DNA from: Williamsia serinedens
Lineage (GTDB): Bacteria; Actinomycetota; Actinomycetes; Mycobacteriales; Mycobacteriaceae
Length of the DNA: 64,000 nt
Assembly (NCBI RefSeq): GCF_024171725.1
Contig: NZ_JAMTCG010000006.1
Coordinates: forward strand, 62,001-126,000
Reading direction: 5' to 3'
Shown here: positions 15,507 to 23,551 of the stretch, in pieces
How positions within the stretch are numbered: the first letter of the stretch is position 1
Layout of the letters: every line of letters begins with the position of its first letter
Made by a program: the position numbers and the translations under genes
Notes under the pieces: generated by a model
What the model saw: the letters and a program-made list of their open reading frames with translations, nothing else
Told to the model about the DNA's origin: nothing
Database searches by the model: none

Positions 15507-17810
15507 TCAGTTCTCCGACGCGGCGAGCAGCCGACGACGCTGCCGACGGGCGGCGGCGACCATGTTGCGCAACGACGGCTCGAGCTGCCAGTAGTGACGG
15601 GTCTTGAGGCCACCGTCGGGGTTGACCCACAACCGTTCCGGGTCGATCGCCTGCACCGCACGCTGGATGCGCTCGTCGATCTCGTCGATGTCGGGGATCG
15701 CAGCGCTGCGGCTCTCGTAGACACCCGGGCCGACGCCGCGCTGGATCGGCGTGCCCGAGTTGACCAGCTGATCCAGCACCCAGTCGATGGACCGCGTGGC
15801 GACGATCGAGGTGACGTCGGCGTCGAGGGCGTCGAACGCCTCGACGACCTGCGCGATGCTCGAGTACCCGAGGTGGGTGTGGATCTGGGTCTCCGGCTTG
15901 GCCCCACCGACCGCCAGCTTGAACGCGGCGACCGCCCAGTCGAGGTACCCCTCACGTCCCCGCTCGCGCAGCGGCAGCAGCTCCCGGATCGACGGCTCGT
16001 CGACCTGGATGATCTGTATGCCGGCACGTTCGAGGTCGGCCACCTCGTCGCGGATGGCGAGCGCGAGCTGCTCTGCCGACTCGTAGAGCGGCTGGTCCTG
16101 GCGCACGAACGACCGCGCGAGCATCGTGACGGGACCGGTGAGGATCCCCTTGACGGGCTTGTCGGTGAGCGACTGCGCGTAGGTGATCCACTCGACGGTC
16201 ATCGGGCCCGTGCGCTTGATGTCGCCGTACATGATCGGCGGTCGCACACAACGGGATCCGTAGACCTGCACCCACCCCATCCGGGTGGCCACGTAGCCGT
16301 CCATCAGCTCCGCGAAGTACTGGATCATGTCGTTGCGTTCGGGTTCCCCGTGCACGAGGACGTCGAGCCCGATGTCCTCCTGCAGCGCGATCACCCGGGC
16401 GATCTCGGCCTTGACCTCGCCCGCGTAGTCGTCCCACGAGAGTCGGCCCTGGCCGTAGTCGTAGCGCGCCTTGCGCATCTCGGCGGTCTGCGGGAACGAA
16501 CCCAGGGTGCACGTCGGCACCGGCGGCAGACCGAGCACGGCGTCCTGGGCGACCTTGCGCTCCTCGTAGGGCGCACGCTCACGCTGGTCGGGACGGATGT
16601 TCGCGACCCGTTGACGGACATCGTGTTTCAGCTTGAAGTCGACCTTGGTGGGTCGGGTGTACCAGTGCTCGGGGGCGCCGTGGGTGACCGCCTTCGCCAG
16701 CGCGACCACCTCGCCCACCTTCTGCTTGGCGAAGGAGAGTCGGTCCGCGACGTCGCCGGGGATGTCGGGCTCGATGAGCTTGTCGACGGGGACGTGCATC
16801 AGCGAACACGACGTCGACACGACGATGTCCGGGATCTCCTTCTTGATGGCGAGCAGGAGATCGAGCTTGCCGCCCTTGGCCGCCTTCCACACGTTGCGAC
16901 CGTCGATGACGCCGGCGTAGAGGCGCTTGCGCCGGAGTCCGGGGATGGCCGCGAGCTGCGCGGGGTTCATGGGCGCGCTGATGAGGTCGAGTCCGATCGC
17001 CTCGACACGCGTCGCGGAGAGCGCCGGGAGGGCCGGCCCGAGGTCGCCGTACTGGCCGGTGACCAGCAGCCGCGGACGTGAGGCCACGCCGGACAGCCGA
17101 TCGTAGACCCGCGACAGGAGCTGGATCTCCTCGACCGTGCGGTCGAGGGTGAACGCCGGCTCGTCGAGCTGGACGCACTTGGCGCCCTGCTTGTACAGCG
17201 CGTCGAACAGCTGCAGGTAGACCTCGACGAGGTCGTCGACGCGGTCGAGCGGGGCGAAGCCCTCGGGTGCGTCGGGTCCGGCCTTCGACAGCAGCAGCAG
17301 GCTCAGCGGCCCGTGCACGACGGGCCGCAGCTCGATGCCCTCCGCCTTCGCCCGCGCGTGCTCGTCGAGCAGTGCGTCGGCGTTCAGCGTGAAGGTGGTG
17401 GCGGGACTGATCTCGGGCTGTCGGTAGTGGTAGTTCGTGCCGAAGTACTTGATCAGCTCCAGCGGCGGGAAGTCCGGCTTGCCGCGCGCCATCGCGAAGT
17501 AGAACTCGAGCGGCTCGAGCTGGTCCTGCAGCGGACGGAAGCGCTCCGGGAAGGCACCGAACAGCAGCGCGTCGTCGAGGACGTGGTCGTAGAACGAGAA
17601 GATGTTGCCCGGCACCTGCTCGAGACCCATGGCCGCGAGCTCACGCCACGTGTCGTCCTGCAGCTCACGCCCGGCCGCCTCCAGCTCGGCGAGCGACGTG
17701 CCGCGGTGCCAGTGGTCCTCCAGCGCCCGCTTCAGCTCCCGTCGGGCCCCGATCCGGGGATACCCCAGGATCGACGACCCGTACTCGACCGCATCCGACG
17801 CGCTGGTCAT
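15507..17810 (-). CDS. MetE-family protein lacking the zinc/catalytic site
   Basis: 767 aa, the full two-barrel length of cobalamin-independent methionine synthase. Retained, compared with E. coli MetE as I recall it: N-terminal RRELK, a Lys before FGTNYHY, LGSFPQT, HGEPERNDM (Glu484), YGSRC and IQVDEPSIRE (Asp599, Glu605). Lost: zinc ligand Cys643 becomes Gly648 (HTHLGYS), Glu665 becomes Val670, Cys726 becomes Gly733 (NPDGGLK), catalytic His694 becomes Arg701 (YESRS) and Trp561 becomes Arg (TMLARSF). Only the zinc His remains (646). It is therefore probably not a conventional methionine synthase. The ATG at 17810 has GAGGAAGG 7 nt upstream. A normal annotation pipeline would call it metE. 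Confidence 0.85.
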   Translation of the reverse strand: MTSASDAVEYGSSILGYPRIGARRELKRALEDHWHRGTSLAELEAAGRELQDDTWRELAAMGLEQVPGNIFSFYDHVLDDALLFGAFPERFRPLQDQLEPLEFYFAMARGKPDFPPLELIKYFGTNYHYRQPEISPATTFTLNADALLDEHARAKAEGIELRPVVHGPLSLLLLSKAGPDAPEGFAPLDRVDDLVEVYLQLFDALYKQGAKCVQLDEPAFTLDRTVEEIQLLSRVYDRLSGVASRPRLLVTGQYGDLGPALPALSATRVEAIGLDLISAPMNPAQLAAIPGLRRKRLYAGVIDGRNVWKAAKGGKLDLLLAIKKEIPDIVVSTSCSLMHVPVDKLIEPDIPGDVADRLSFAKQKVGEVVALAKAVTHGAPEHWYTRPTKVDFKLKHDVRQRVANIRPDQRERAPYEERKVAQDAVLGLPPVPTCTLGSFPQTAEMRKARYDYGQGRLSWDDYAGEVKAEIARVIALQEDIGLDVLVHGEPERNDMIQYFAELMDGYVATRMGWVQVYGSRCVRPPIMYGDIKRTGPMTVEWITYAQSLTDKPVKGILTGPVTMLARSFVRQDQPLYESAEQLALAIRDEVADLERAGIQIIQVDEPSIRELLPLRERGREGYLDWAVAAFKLAVGGAKPETQIHTHLGYSSIAQVVEAFDALDADVTSIVATRSIDWVLDQLVNSGTPIQRGVGPGVYESRSAAIPDIDEIDERIQRAVQAIDPERLWVNPDGGLKTRHYWQLEPSLRNMVAAARRQRRRLLAASEN

Positions 17811-17864
17811 CGACACACCTTCCTCGCGAACTGTTCTCGCTCCACCCGTCGACCCACCGACCGC

Positions 17865-17894
17865 GACGGTGGCGGGCTCTCGCCCGCCACCGTC
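17865..17894 (-). terminator. perfect 13-bp hairpin after fadB2
   Basis: GACGGTGGCGGGC (17865-17877) pairs perfectly with GCCCGCCACCGTC (17882-17894) around a 4-nt loop, starting 7 nt after the fadB2 stop. It separates fadB2 from the MetE-like gene on the same strand, so the latter needs its own promoter within about 55 nt or depends on read-through. Confidence 0.75.
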
Positions 17895-17900
17895 ATCGCC

Positions 17901-18788
17901 TCAGCGTGCCGCAGCGGCGGCGTCGGCGTAGGGGTAGAACCCATGTCCGGCCTTCTTGCCCAGGCGGCCGGCCTCCACCATGCGCAGCAGCAGCGGCGGC
18001 GGCGAGTACAGCGGCTCCTTGAACTCCTCGTACATCTTGTCCGCGATCGCCTTGACCGTGTCCAGTCCGACGAGGTCGGTGAGCTTCAGCGGGCCCATCG
18101 GGTGGGCACAGCCGAGCACCATCGCCTTGTCGATGTCCTCGACCGTCGCGAAGCCGCTCTCGACCATGCGGATGGCCGACAGCAGGTACGGGACCAGGAG
18201 TGCGTTGACGACGAAGCCGGAGCGGTCGGTGGAGCGGACCACCTGCTTGCCCAGGACGTCGGCGGCGAACTGCTCGGCGCGCGCGGTCACGTCGGCCGAG
18301 GTCATCAGGGTGGTGATGAGCTCGACGAGCGGCAGGACCGGCACCGGGTTGAAGAAGTGCATGCCGACCACGCGGTTCGCGTTCTCCGTCGCCATGCCCA
18401 GCTTCATGATCGGGATCGACGAGGTGTTCGACGCCAGGACCGCGGTCGGGTCGGTGACGACCTTGTCGAGCTCCTTGAAGATGGCGGTCTTGACGGCCTC
18501 GTCCTCGACGACGGCCTCGCACACCATCTGACGGTCGGCGAAGTCACCGAGATCGGAGGTGAAGCGCAGTCGCCAGGACGCCTGCTCACGCTCGCGTTCG
18601 GTCAGCTTGCCGCTGCTGACACCGCGGTCGAGGGACCGCAGGATGCGCGACCGGCCGGCGGCGGCCAGCTCGCGGGTGGACTCGTAGACCAGGACGTCGG
18701 TGTGGGCACGGGCGCACACCTCGGCGATCCCGGCCCCCATCTGACCGGCACCGATGACGCCGACCCGCGAGATCTTATCGCTTGCCAT
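17901..18788 (-). CDS. fadB2: 3-hydroxybutyryl-CoA dehydrogenase
   Basis: 295 aa, NAD-dependent oxidation of 3-hydroxyacyl-CoA to 3-oxoacyl-CoA. Rossmann motif GAGQMGAG at about 12-19. The catalytic His-Glu pair lies in VVGMHFFNPVPV and LVELI, and the C-terminal dimerisation domain contains HPMGPLKLTDLVGLD. ATG at 18788 with GAGGAG upstream; a longer frame to 18917 lacks a ribosome-binding site. It lies next to aceA on the same strand, the icl1-fadB2 (Rv0467-Rv0468) order of mycobacteria. This couples short-chain acyl-CoA oxidation to the glyoxylate shunt, though a strong hairpin lies between the two genes. Confidence 0.93.
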   Translation of the reverse strand: MASDKISRVGVIGAGQMGAGIAEVCARAHTDVLVYESTRELAAAGRSRILRSLDRGVSSGKLTEREREQASWRLRFTSDLGDFADRQMVCEAVVEDEAVKTAIFKELDKVVTDPTAVLASNTSSIPIMKLGMATENANRVVGMHFFNPVPVLPLVELITTLMTSADVTARAEQFAADVLGKQVVRSTDRSGFVVNALLVPYLLSAIRMVESGFATVEDIDKAMVLGCAHPMGPLKLTDLVGLDTVKAIADKMYEEFKEPLYSPPPLLLRMVEAGRLGKKAGHGFYPYADAAAAAR

Positions 18789-18888
18789 GGATGGCTCCTC
18801 GACTCGAGAAATCGTTGTGTTGCTGGGGTTTACCCGTGCCGCGCGATGCCGCGACACAAGACTGTCACATCGGGACCCGATACGGATC

Positions 18889-18920
18889 GGGGTGGGCACG
18901 ACGAGTGTCGTACCCACCCC
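18889..18920 (-). terminator. aceA terminator hairpin
   Basis: GGGGTGGGCACGAC (18889-18902) and GTCGTACCCACCCC (18907-18920) form a 14-bp stem with one mismatch and a GAGT loop, 34 nt after the aceA stop. There is no U-tract. It probably ends the aceA transcript before fadB2. Confidence 0.7.
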
Positions 18921-18953
18921 ATGTCCGTCTCAGGTCACCTCGACCGGTTCAGG

Positions 18954-20249
18954 TCAGTGGAACTGGCCCTCTTCGGTGGAGCCCTTCAGCGCGGTGGTGG
19001 AGCTGGTCGGGTCGACCGTGGTGGCGATCGAGTCGAAGTAGCCCGCACCGACCTCACGCTGGTGCTTGACGGCGGTGAAGCCCCGCTCCTCAGCGGCCTT
19101 GAACTCACGGTTCTGCAGGTCGACGAAGGCGGTCATCTGCTCGCGGGCGTAGCCGTACGCCAGGTCGAACATGCCGTAGTTGAGCGAGTGGAAGCCCGCC
19201 AGGGTGATGAACTGGAAGGTGAAGCCCATCGCGCCGAGCTCGTTCTGGAACTTCGCGATCGTCGAGTCGTCGAGGTGCTTGCTCCAGTTGAAGGACGGGC
19301 TGCAGTTGTAGGACAGCAGCTGGTCCGGGTACTCCGCCTTGACGGCCTCGGCGAACTTGCGCGCCAGCTCGAGATCCGGGGTGCCGGTCTCCATCCAGAT
19401 GAGGTCGGCATAGGGCGCGTAGGACTTCGCACGCTCGATGCACGGCTCGATGCCGTTCTTCACGTGGTAGTAGCCCTCGGCGGTGCGCTCACCGGTGACG
19501 AACTGCTTGTCGCGGTCGTCGACGTCGGAGGTGATGAGGGTCGCGGCCTCGGCGTCGGTACGCGCGATGACGACGGTGGGGACACCGGCGACGTCGGCGG
19601 CCAGGCGAGCCGAGTTCAGGGTGCGGACGTGCTGCTGGGTCGGGATGAGCACCTTGCCACCGAGGTGGCCGCACTTCTTCTCCGACGCGAGCTGGTCCTC
19701 CCAGTGGGTGCCGGCGGCACCCGCGGCGATCATGGCCTTCTGCAGCTCGTAGACGTTCAGCGCGCCACCGAAGCCGGCCTCGCCGTCGGCGACGATCGGC
19801 ACCAGCCAGTTGTCGATCGAGGTGTCACCCTCGACGCGCGAGATCTCGTCGGCGCGCAGCAGGGCGTTGTTGATGCGACGCACCACGTTCGGCACCGAGT
19901 TCGCCGGGTACAGCGACTGGTCGGGGTAGGTGTGGCCGGAGAGATTCGCGTCACCGGCGACCTGCCACCCCGAGAGGTAGACGGCCTTCAGTCCGGCGCG
20001 GACCTGCTGCACGGCCTGGTTGCCGGTGAGTGCGCCGAGGGCGTTGATGTAGCTGCCGTCACCCTTGGTGACGCCGTCCCACAGGATCTCCGCGCCGCGG
20101 CGGGCGAGGGTGTGCTCCTCGACGACCGAGCCCTGGAGCTCGGCGACCTGCTCGGCGGTGTAATCGCGCTTGACGTTCTTCCAGCGGGGGTTGGTGTCCC
20201 AGTCCTGCTGGATCTCCGCAGCCGTCCTCGGCTTGCCGACGTTGCTCAT
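18954..20249 (-). CDS. aceA: isocitrate lyase
   Basis: 431 aa, the short bacterial isocitrate lyase, which splits isocitrate to glyoxylate and succinate and is required for growth on acetate and fatty acids. The catalytic KKCGH is present ([11 protein letters not shown]). ADGEAGFGG and WMETGTPDL match the TIM-barrel family, and the C-terminal [18 protein letters not shown] is typical. ATG at 20249 follows GTGGAG. It is divergent from ramB, and the 464-nt region between carries TTGCAA-centred RamB-type boxes and an AcnR-like palindrome. Confidence 0.97.
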   Translation of the reverse strand: MSNVGKPRTAAEIQQDWDTNPRWKNVKRDYTAEQVAELQGSVVEEHTLARRGAEILWDGVTKGDGSYINALGALTGNQAVQQVRAGLKAVYLSGWQVAGDANLSGHTYPDQSLYPANSVPNVVRRINNALLRADEISRVEGDTSIDNWLVPIVADGEAGFGGALNVYELQKAMIAAGAAGTHWEDQLASEKKCGHLGGKVLIPTQQHVRTLNSARLAADVAGVPTVVIARTDAEAATLITSDVDDRDKQFVTGERTAEGYYHVKNGIEPCIERAKSYAPYADLIWMETGTPDLELARKFAEAVKAEYPDQLLSYNCSPSFNWSKHLDDSTIAKFQNELGAMGFTFQFITLAGFHSLNYGMFDLAYGYAREQMTAFVDLQNREFKAAEERGFTAVKHQREVGAGYFDSIATTVDPTSSTTALKGSTEEGQFH

Positions 20250-20713
20250 CTGCACTCCACTTTTCTCGTTGCCGACGTCGTGTCGGCGGCTTCCTCACAG
20301 GCGCGGCCGCGGCTCGTCGGACCGGACTCCGGGTGGTGGTCCCGGTGCCCCGATCCGGTGGACGGTTCTCGGTTTCGCAACCCTCCGACGTCGGGTCCGC
20401 GGCGCCTGCACAGAGAGTGCCACACCCCAAACGTGCTGGTCCACACCTTGCAAGTGCCACATTCGGCCACATCGCGGCGCCCTTTTGCAAAACCTGCGAA
20501 GATCGATGTGTGAAAGAACCACGGTCCGGCAGTCAAAAAGTACGCGCGTACTGCGTCGATGGGTCGGGTCCGGTGCACCCCGGCGCGGACGCCGCGGACC
20601 GCGATCGGAGTGCGCCGAGCCGGCCCGCGCCGCCCGAGAGTGGCCACAGTCACACCCGGGCCCGCGCGCGGACCGGACGAATCGGGTCGTCGACGCGACG
20701 TAGCCTGGCCCCC
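20250..20713. promoter_or_regulatory. aceA-ramB divergent control region
   Basis: A 464-nt gap without a gene. It holds two TTGCAA-centred sites: CACCTTGCAAGTG (20444-20456) and TTTTGCAAAA (20483-20492). These resemble the TTTGCAAA core of RamB boxes known from Corynebacterium. An AGTACGCGCGTACTG palindrome lies at 20539-20553. Toward ramB, TAGCCT (20701-20706) lies 8 nt before the ramB GTG. That spacing fits a -10 for a leaderless transcript, common in this order. The length of the gap itself suggests dense regulation. Confidence 0.6.
20539..20553. promoter_or_regulatory. AcnR-type palindrome between aceA and ramB
   Basis: AGTACGCGCGTACTG contains the perfect 14-bp palindrome AGTACGCGCGTACT (20539-20552). 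It matches the recalled AcnR consensus CAGNACnnncGTACTG in all but the first base (A for C). The same palindrome occurs twice in front of tam at 40479-40518. Binding by an AcnR orthologue is inferred. Confidence 0.5.
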
Positions 20714-22126
20714 GTGGGCAGGACCTTCGTCGGATCCCGGGTGCGTCAGCTCCGGTCGGATCGCGGGCTGTCGCAGGTCGCCCTCGCCCAGACCCTGGGC
20801 ATCTCGCCGTCGTACCTGAACCAGATCGAGCACGACGCGCGGCCGCTCACCGACCCGGTGCTGGTCAAGATCAGCGACGCCTTCGGGGTCGACGCGGAGT
20901 TCTTCGACTCCCAGGACGACGTCCGGCTGGTGGCCGAGGTGCGGGAGGTCCTGCTCGACCCCGACGTCGAGGCGTCCGCGGACCTCGCCTCGGCCGCGGC
21001 CGACGTGGTGCGGGCGCACCCGGACGTCGCGCGGGCGATGGTCACCCTGCACCGGCGCTACCGCACCACCACCGACCAGCTCGCCGCCGCCACCGACGAC
21101 CGGGGCGACGGATCGATGCGCGGATCGATCACGGCCCCGCACGAGGAGGTCCGCGACTTCTTCTACCGGCGCCACAACTACCTGCACGAGCTGGACACGG
21201 CCGCCGAGGACATGACCACCCGCATGCGGATGCACTCCGGGGACGTCCGCCGCGAGATCTTCGACCGGCTCGAGACCGTGCACGGCATCAACATCGTCCG
21301 CCGGGTCGACATGGGTGACACGCTGTTGCACCGCTACGACCCGGAGCTCCGGCGTCTGGAGATCTCCCGCCACCTGTCCGCCGGCCAACGCACCTTCAAG
21401 CTGGCGACCGAGCTCGCCTACCTCGAGTTCGGCGACCTGATGGACGGCCTCGCCGACGAGGGGAACTTCACCAGCGACGAGGCGCGCAGCCTCGCCCGGC
21501 TGGGTCTCGCCAACTACGCCGCGGCGGCGATGGTGTTGCCCTACGGGCAGTTCCACGGGGCGGCCGAGGACTTCCGCTACGACATCGAACGCCTCTCGGC
21601 CTTCTACCAGGTGTCCTACGAGACGATCTGCCACCGGCTCTCGACGCTGCAGCGCCCGGACCTTCGGGGCGTGCCGTTCTCGTTCGTCCGCGTCGACCGC
21701 GCCGGCAACATGTCGAAACGACAGTCCGCCACGGGGTTCCACTTCTCGTCGTCCGGCGGCACGTGCCCGCTGTGGAACGTCTACGAGACGTTCGCCTCGC
21801 CGGGGAAGATCCTCACGCAGATCGCGCAGATGCCCGACGGGCGCGACTACCTGTGGGTCGCGCGCACCGTCGAACGACGCGCCGCGCGGTACGGACAGCC
21901 GGGCAAGACGTTCGCGATCGGACTGGGGTGCGAGCTCCGGCACGCCGGCCGGCTCGTGTACGCCGACGGCCTCGAGATCGGACCGCAGGCACAGGTGACG
22001 CCGATCGGGGCCGGCTGCCGCGTGTGCGAGCGGTCGAACTGCGCGCAGCGCGCCTTCCCGGCGCTGGGCGCGACCCTGCAGATCTCGGAGCACCGCAGCA
22101 CCATCTCGCCCTATCTGGTCGACTGA
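20714..22126 (+). CDS. ramB: RamB, XRE/ScfR-family regulator of acetate metabolism
   Basis: 470 aa. N-terminal HTH (QVALAQTLGISPSYLNQIE, about residues 18-36), a central helical/ImmA-IrrE-like region (TFKLATELAYLEFGD) and a C-terminal short-chain-fatty-acid regulator domain ending with cysteines in CRVCERSNCAQRAF. This is the RamB architecture. RamB represses aceA, aceB and acetate-activation genes in Corynebacterium and icl1 in M. tuberculosis. GTG at 20714 has no ribosome-binding site but a TAGCCT -10 just upstream, consistent with a leaderless mRNA. It is divergent from aceA. Confidence 0.92.
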   Translation: MGRTFVGSRVRQLRSDRGLSQVALAQTLGISPSYLNQIEHDARPLTDPVLVKISDAFGVDAEFFDSQDDVRLVAEVREVLLDPDVEASADLASAAADVVRAHPDVARAMVTLHRRYRTTTDQLAAATDDRGDGSMRGSITAPHEEVRDFFYRRHNYLHELDTAAEDMTTRMRMHSGDVRREIFDRLETVHGINIVRRVDMGDTLLHRYDPELRRLEISRHLSAGQRTFKLATELAYLEFGDLMDGLADEGNFTSDEARSLARLGLANYAAAAMVLPYGQFHGAAEDFRYDIERLSAFYQVSYETICHRLSTLQRPDLRGVPFSFVRVDRAGNMSKRQSATGFHFSSSGGTCPLWNVYETFASPGKILTQIAQMPDGRDYLWVARTVERRAARYGQPGKTFAIGLGCELRHAGRLVYADGLEIGPQAQVTPIGAGCRVCERSNCAQRAFPALGATLQISEHRSTISPYLVD

Positions 22127-22176
22127 CCCCACCCCGCTCCACCGATCGGCTCGCCCGCGAGCCCGAAAGGCCGTCG

Positions 22177-22704
22177 ATGACCCCCCGCATCCCGCCCGGC
22201 AGGCTCCGCGAGCTCGGTCCGGTCAACTGGGCCTTCTGCCGCATCGCCTCCCGCGTGGTCGGCGTCCCCGACATGCACATCTTCTCGACGCTCGGGCGTA
22301 CCGGCGGACTGTTCCGCGGCTGGTTGCACCACTCCGCGCGACTGATGCCCTTCGGACCGTTGAGCCGCCTCGACACGGAGATGGTGATCATCCGCGTCGC
22401 CGCACTCCGCGAGTGCGGGTACGAACTCGACCACCACCTGCGCCTCGGGCGTCGGGCCGGCATCGACGCCGACCTCGCCGCGCGGATCCAGAAGGGCCCC
22501 GACGCGCTCGAGTCCGAGCGGTCGCGGGTCCTGCTCACCGCCGTCGACGAACTCGTCGCCGACCGCGACATCTCCGACCCGACGTGGGAGGCACTCAGCC
22601 GCCACCTCACCGAGCGCGAACGCATCGGGCTGCTGCTGCTCGTCGGGAACTACGACTCGCTCGCCACCACGATCTCGACGCTGCGCATCGAGCGTGATCG
22701 GTGA
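22177..22704 (+). CDS. carboxymuconolactone decarboxylase-family protein (Rv0464c-like)
   Basis: 175 aa, AhpD-like fold. RECGYELDHHLRLGRRAG keeps the Cys and His of the family but has a single Cys instead of CxxC, so classical AhpD peroxidase chemistry is unlikely. ATG at 22177 with GAAAGG upstream. It follows ramB by 50 nt, as in mycobacteria (Rv0464c-Rv0465c, from memory). Its stop overlaps the GTG of the methyltransferase gene. The substrate is unknown. Confidence 0.82.
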   Translation: MTPRIPPGRLRELGPVNWAFCRIASRVVGVPDMHIFSTLGRTGGLFRGWLHHSARLMPFGPLSRLDTEMVIIRVAALRECGYELDHHLRLGRRAGIDADLAARIQKGPDALESERSRVLLTAVDELVADRDISDPTWEALSRHLTERERIGLLLLVGNYDSLATTISTLRIERDR

Positions 22705-23450
22705 CCGACCCGGCCGTACGCCAGGCGGTCCGCGACCTGCTGACCGTCCCGGTCCGCGACGAGTCCGCCGGCTACCTCGACCTGCTCGAACCGGAACGGT
22801 CGGGCCGGTCACCCAGCCAGCGCCTGATGGAGAATTCCGTGTTCGCCGCGGTGTACGAGCGCGCCTGGCGGCCCGTCTTCACCCGCCTGTTCTCCCTCGG
22901 CGGCACGTCCACCCTGGTCGCGGGGCGGGCGCTCACCGGCCGCCTCGGGCGCCCCGGTGACCGCCGCGTCCTCGACGTCGCCTGCGGGCCCGGGAACTTC
23001 ACCGACCGGTTCGCCCGCGACCTGACCGGCGACGGCTTCTGCGTCGGGCTGGACTTCTCCACGCCGATGCTCGCCCGCGCCGTCGCCGACAACGACGCAC
23101 CCCGCGCGGTGTACGTCCGGGGCGACGCCCATCACATCCCCTTCCCCGACGGTTCCTTCGACAGCGTCTGCTGCCTTGCGGCGCTGTACCTGATCGGCGA
23201 CCCCCTGCGCGTCGTCGACGAGATGGTCCGTGTCGTCGCCCCGGGTGGTGAGGTCGCCGTCTTCACCTCGGTGCAGACGACGCTGTCGTCGGTGCCGGGA
23301 GCCCGACAGGCATTGGGGATGGGCGGGTTCCGCATCTTCGGCCGAGACGAGATCACCGACCGCCTGACCGCGGCGGGCATGCGTGACGTGCGACAACAGA
23401 TCACCGGCCAGGGCCAGTACGTCCTCGCCACCGCTCCGCACGACGATTGA
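22701..23450 (+). CDS. class I SAM-dependent methyltransferase
   Basis: 249 aa. Motif I is VLDVACGPGNFTDR (about residues 90-103), the acidic loop is GLDFSTPMLARA, and motif II/post-I is FPDGSFDSVCCLAALYLIGDP. The fold matches the UbiE/menaquinone-type Methyltransf_11 group, and the N-terminal RLMENSVFAAVYERAWRP suggests a lipid or small-molecule substrate. GTG start overlaps the preceding stop by 4 nt, so it is coupled to the ramB-side operon. Confidence 0.86.
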   Translation: MTDPAVRQAVRDLLTVPVRDESAGYLDLLEPERSGRSPSQRLMENSVFAAVYERAWRPVFTRLFSLGGTSTLVAGRALTGRLGRPGDRRVLDVACGPGNFTDRFARDLTGDGFCVGLDFSTPMLARAVADNDAPRAVYVRGDAHHIPFPDGSFDSVCCLAALYLIGDPLRVVDEMVRVVAPGGEVAVFTSVQTTLSSVPGARQALGMGGFRIFGRDEITDRLTAAGMRDVRQQITGQGQYVLATAPHDD

Positions 23451-23551
23451 GACAGACCGGCCGAGACGACTCTTCCGTTCCGATACTCAACAGATGTACT
23501 GTGATCGGAGTCGGGCACACCGGGGAGGGCGTGTCCAGTTGGGGGTCCAGC

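Noticed and set aside
15507..17810. MetE-like protein as an epoxyalkane:coenzyme M transferase
   Set aside because: Those enzymes are about half this length and keep the zinc ligands. This protein has both barrels and lacks the ligands.
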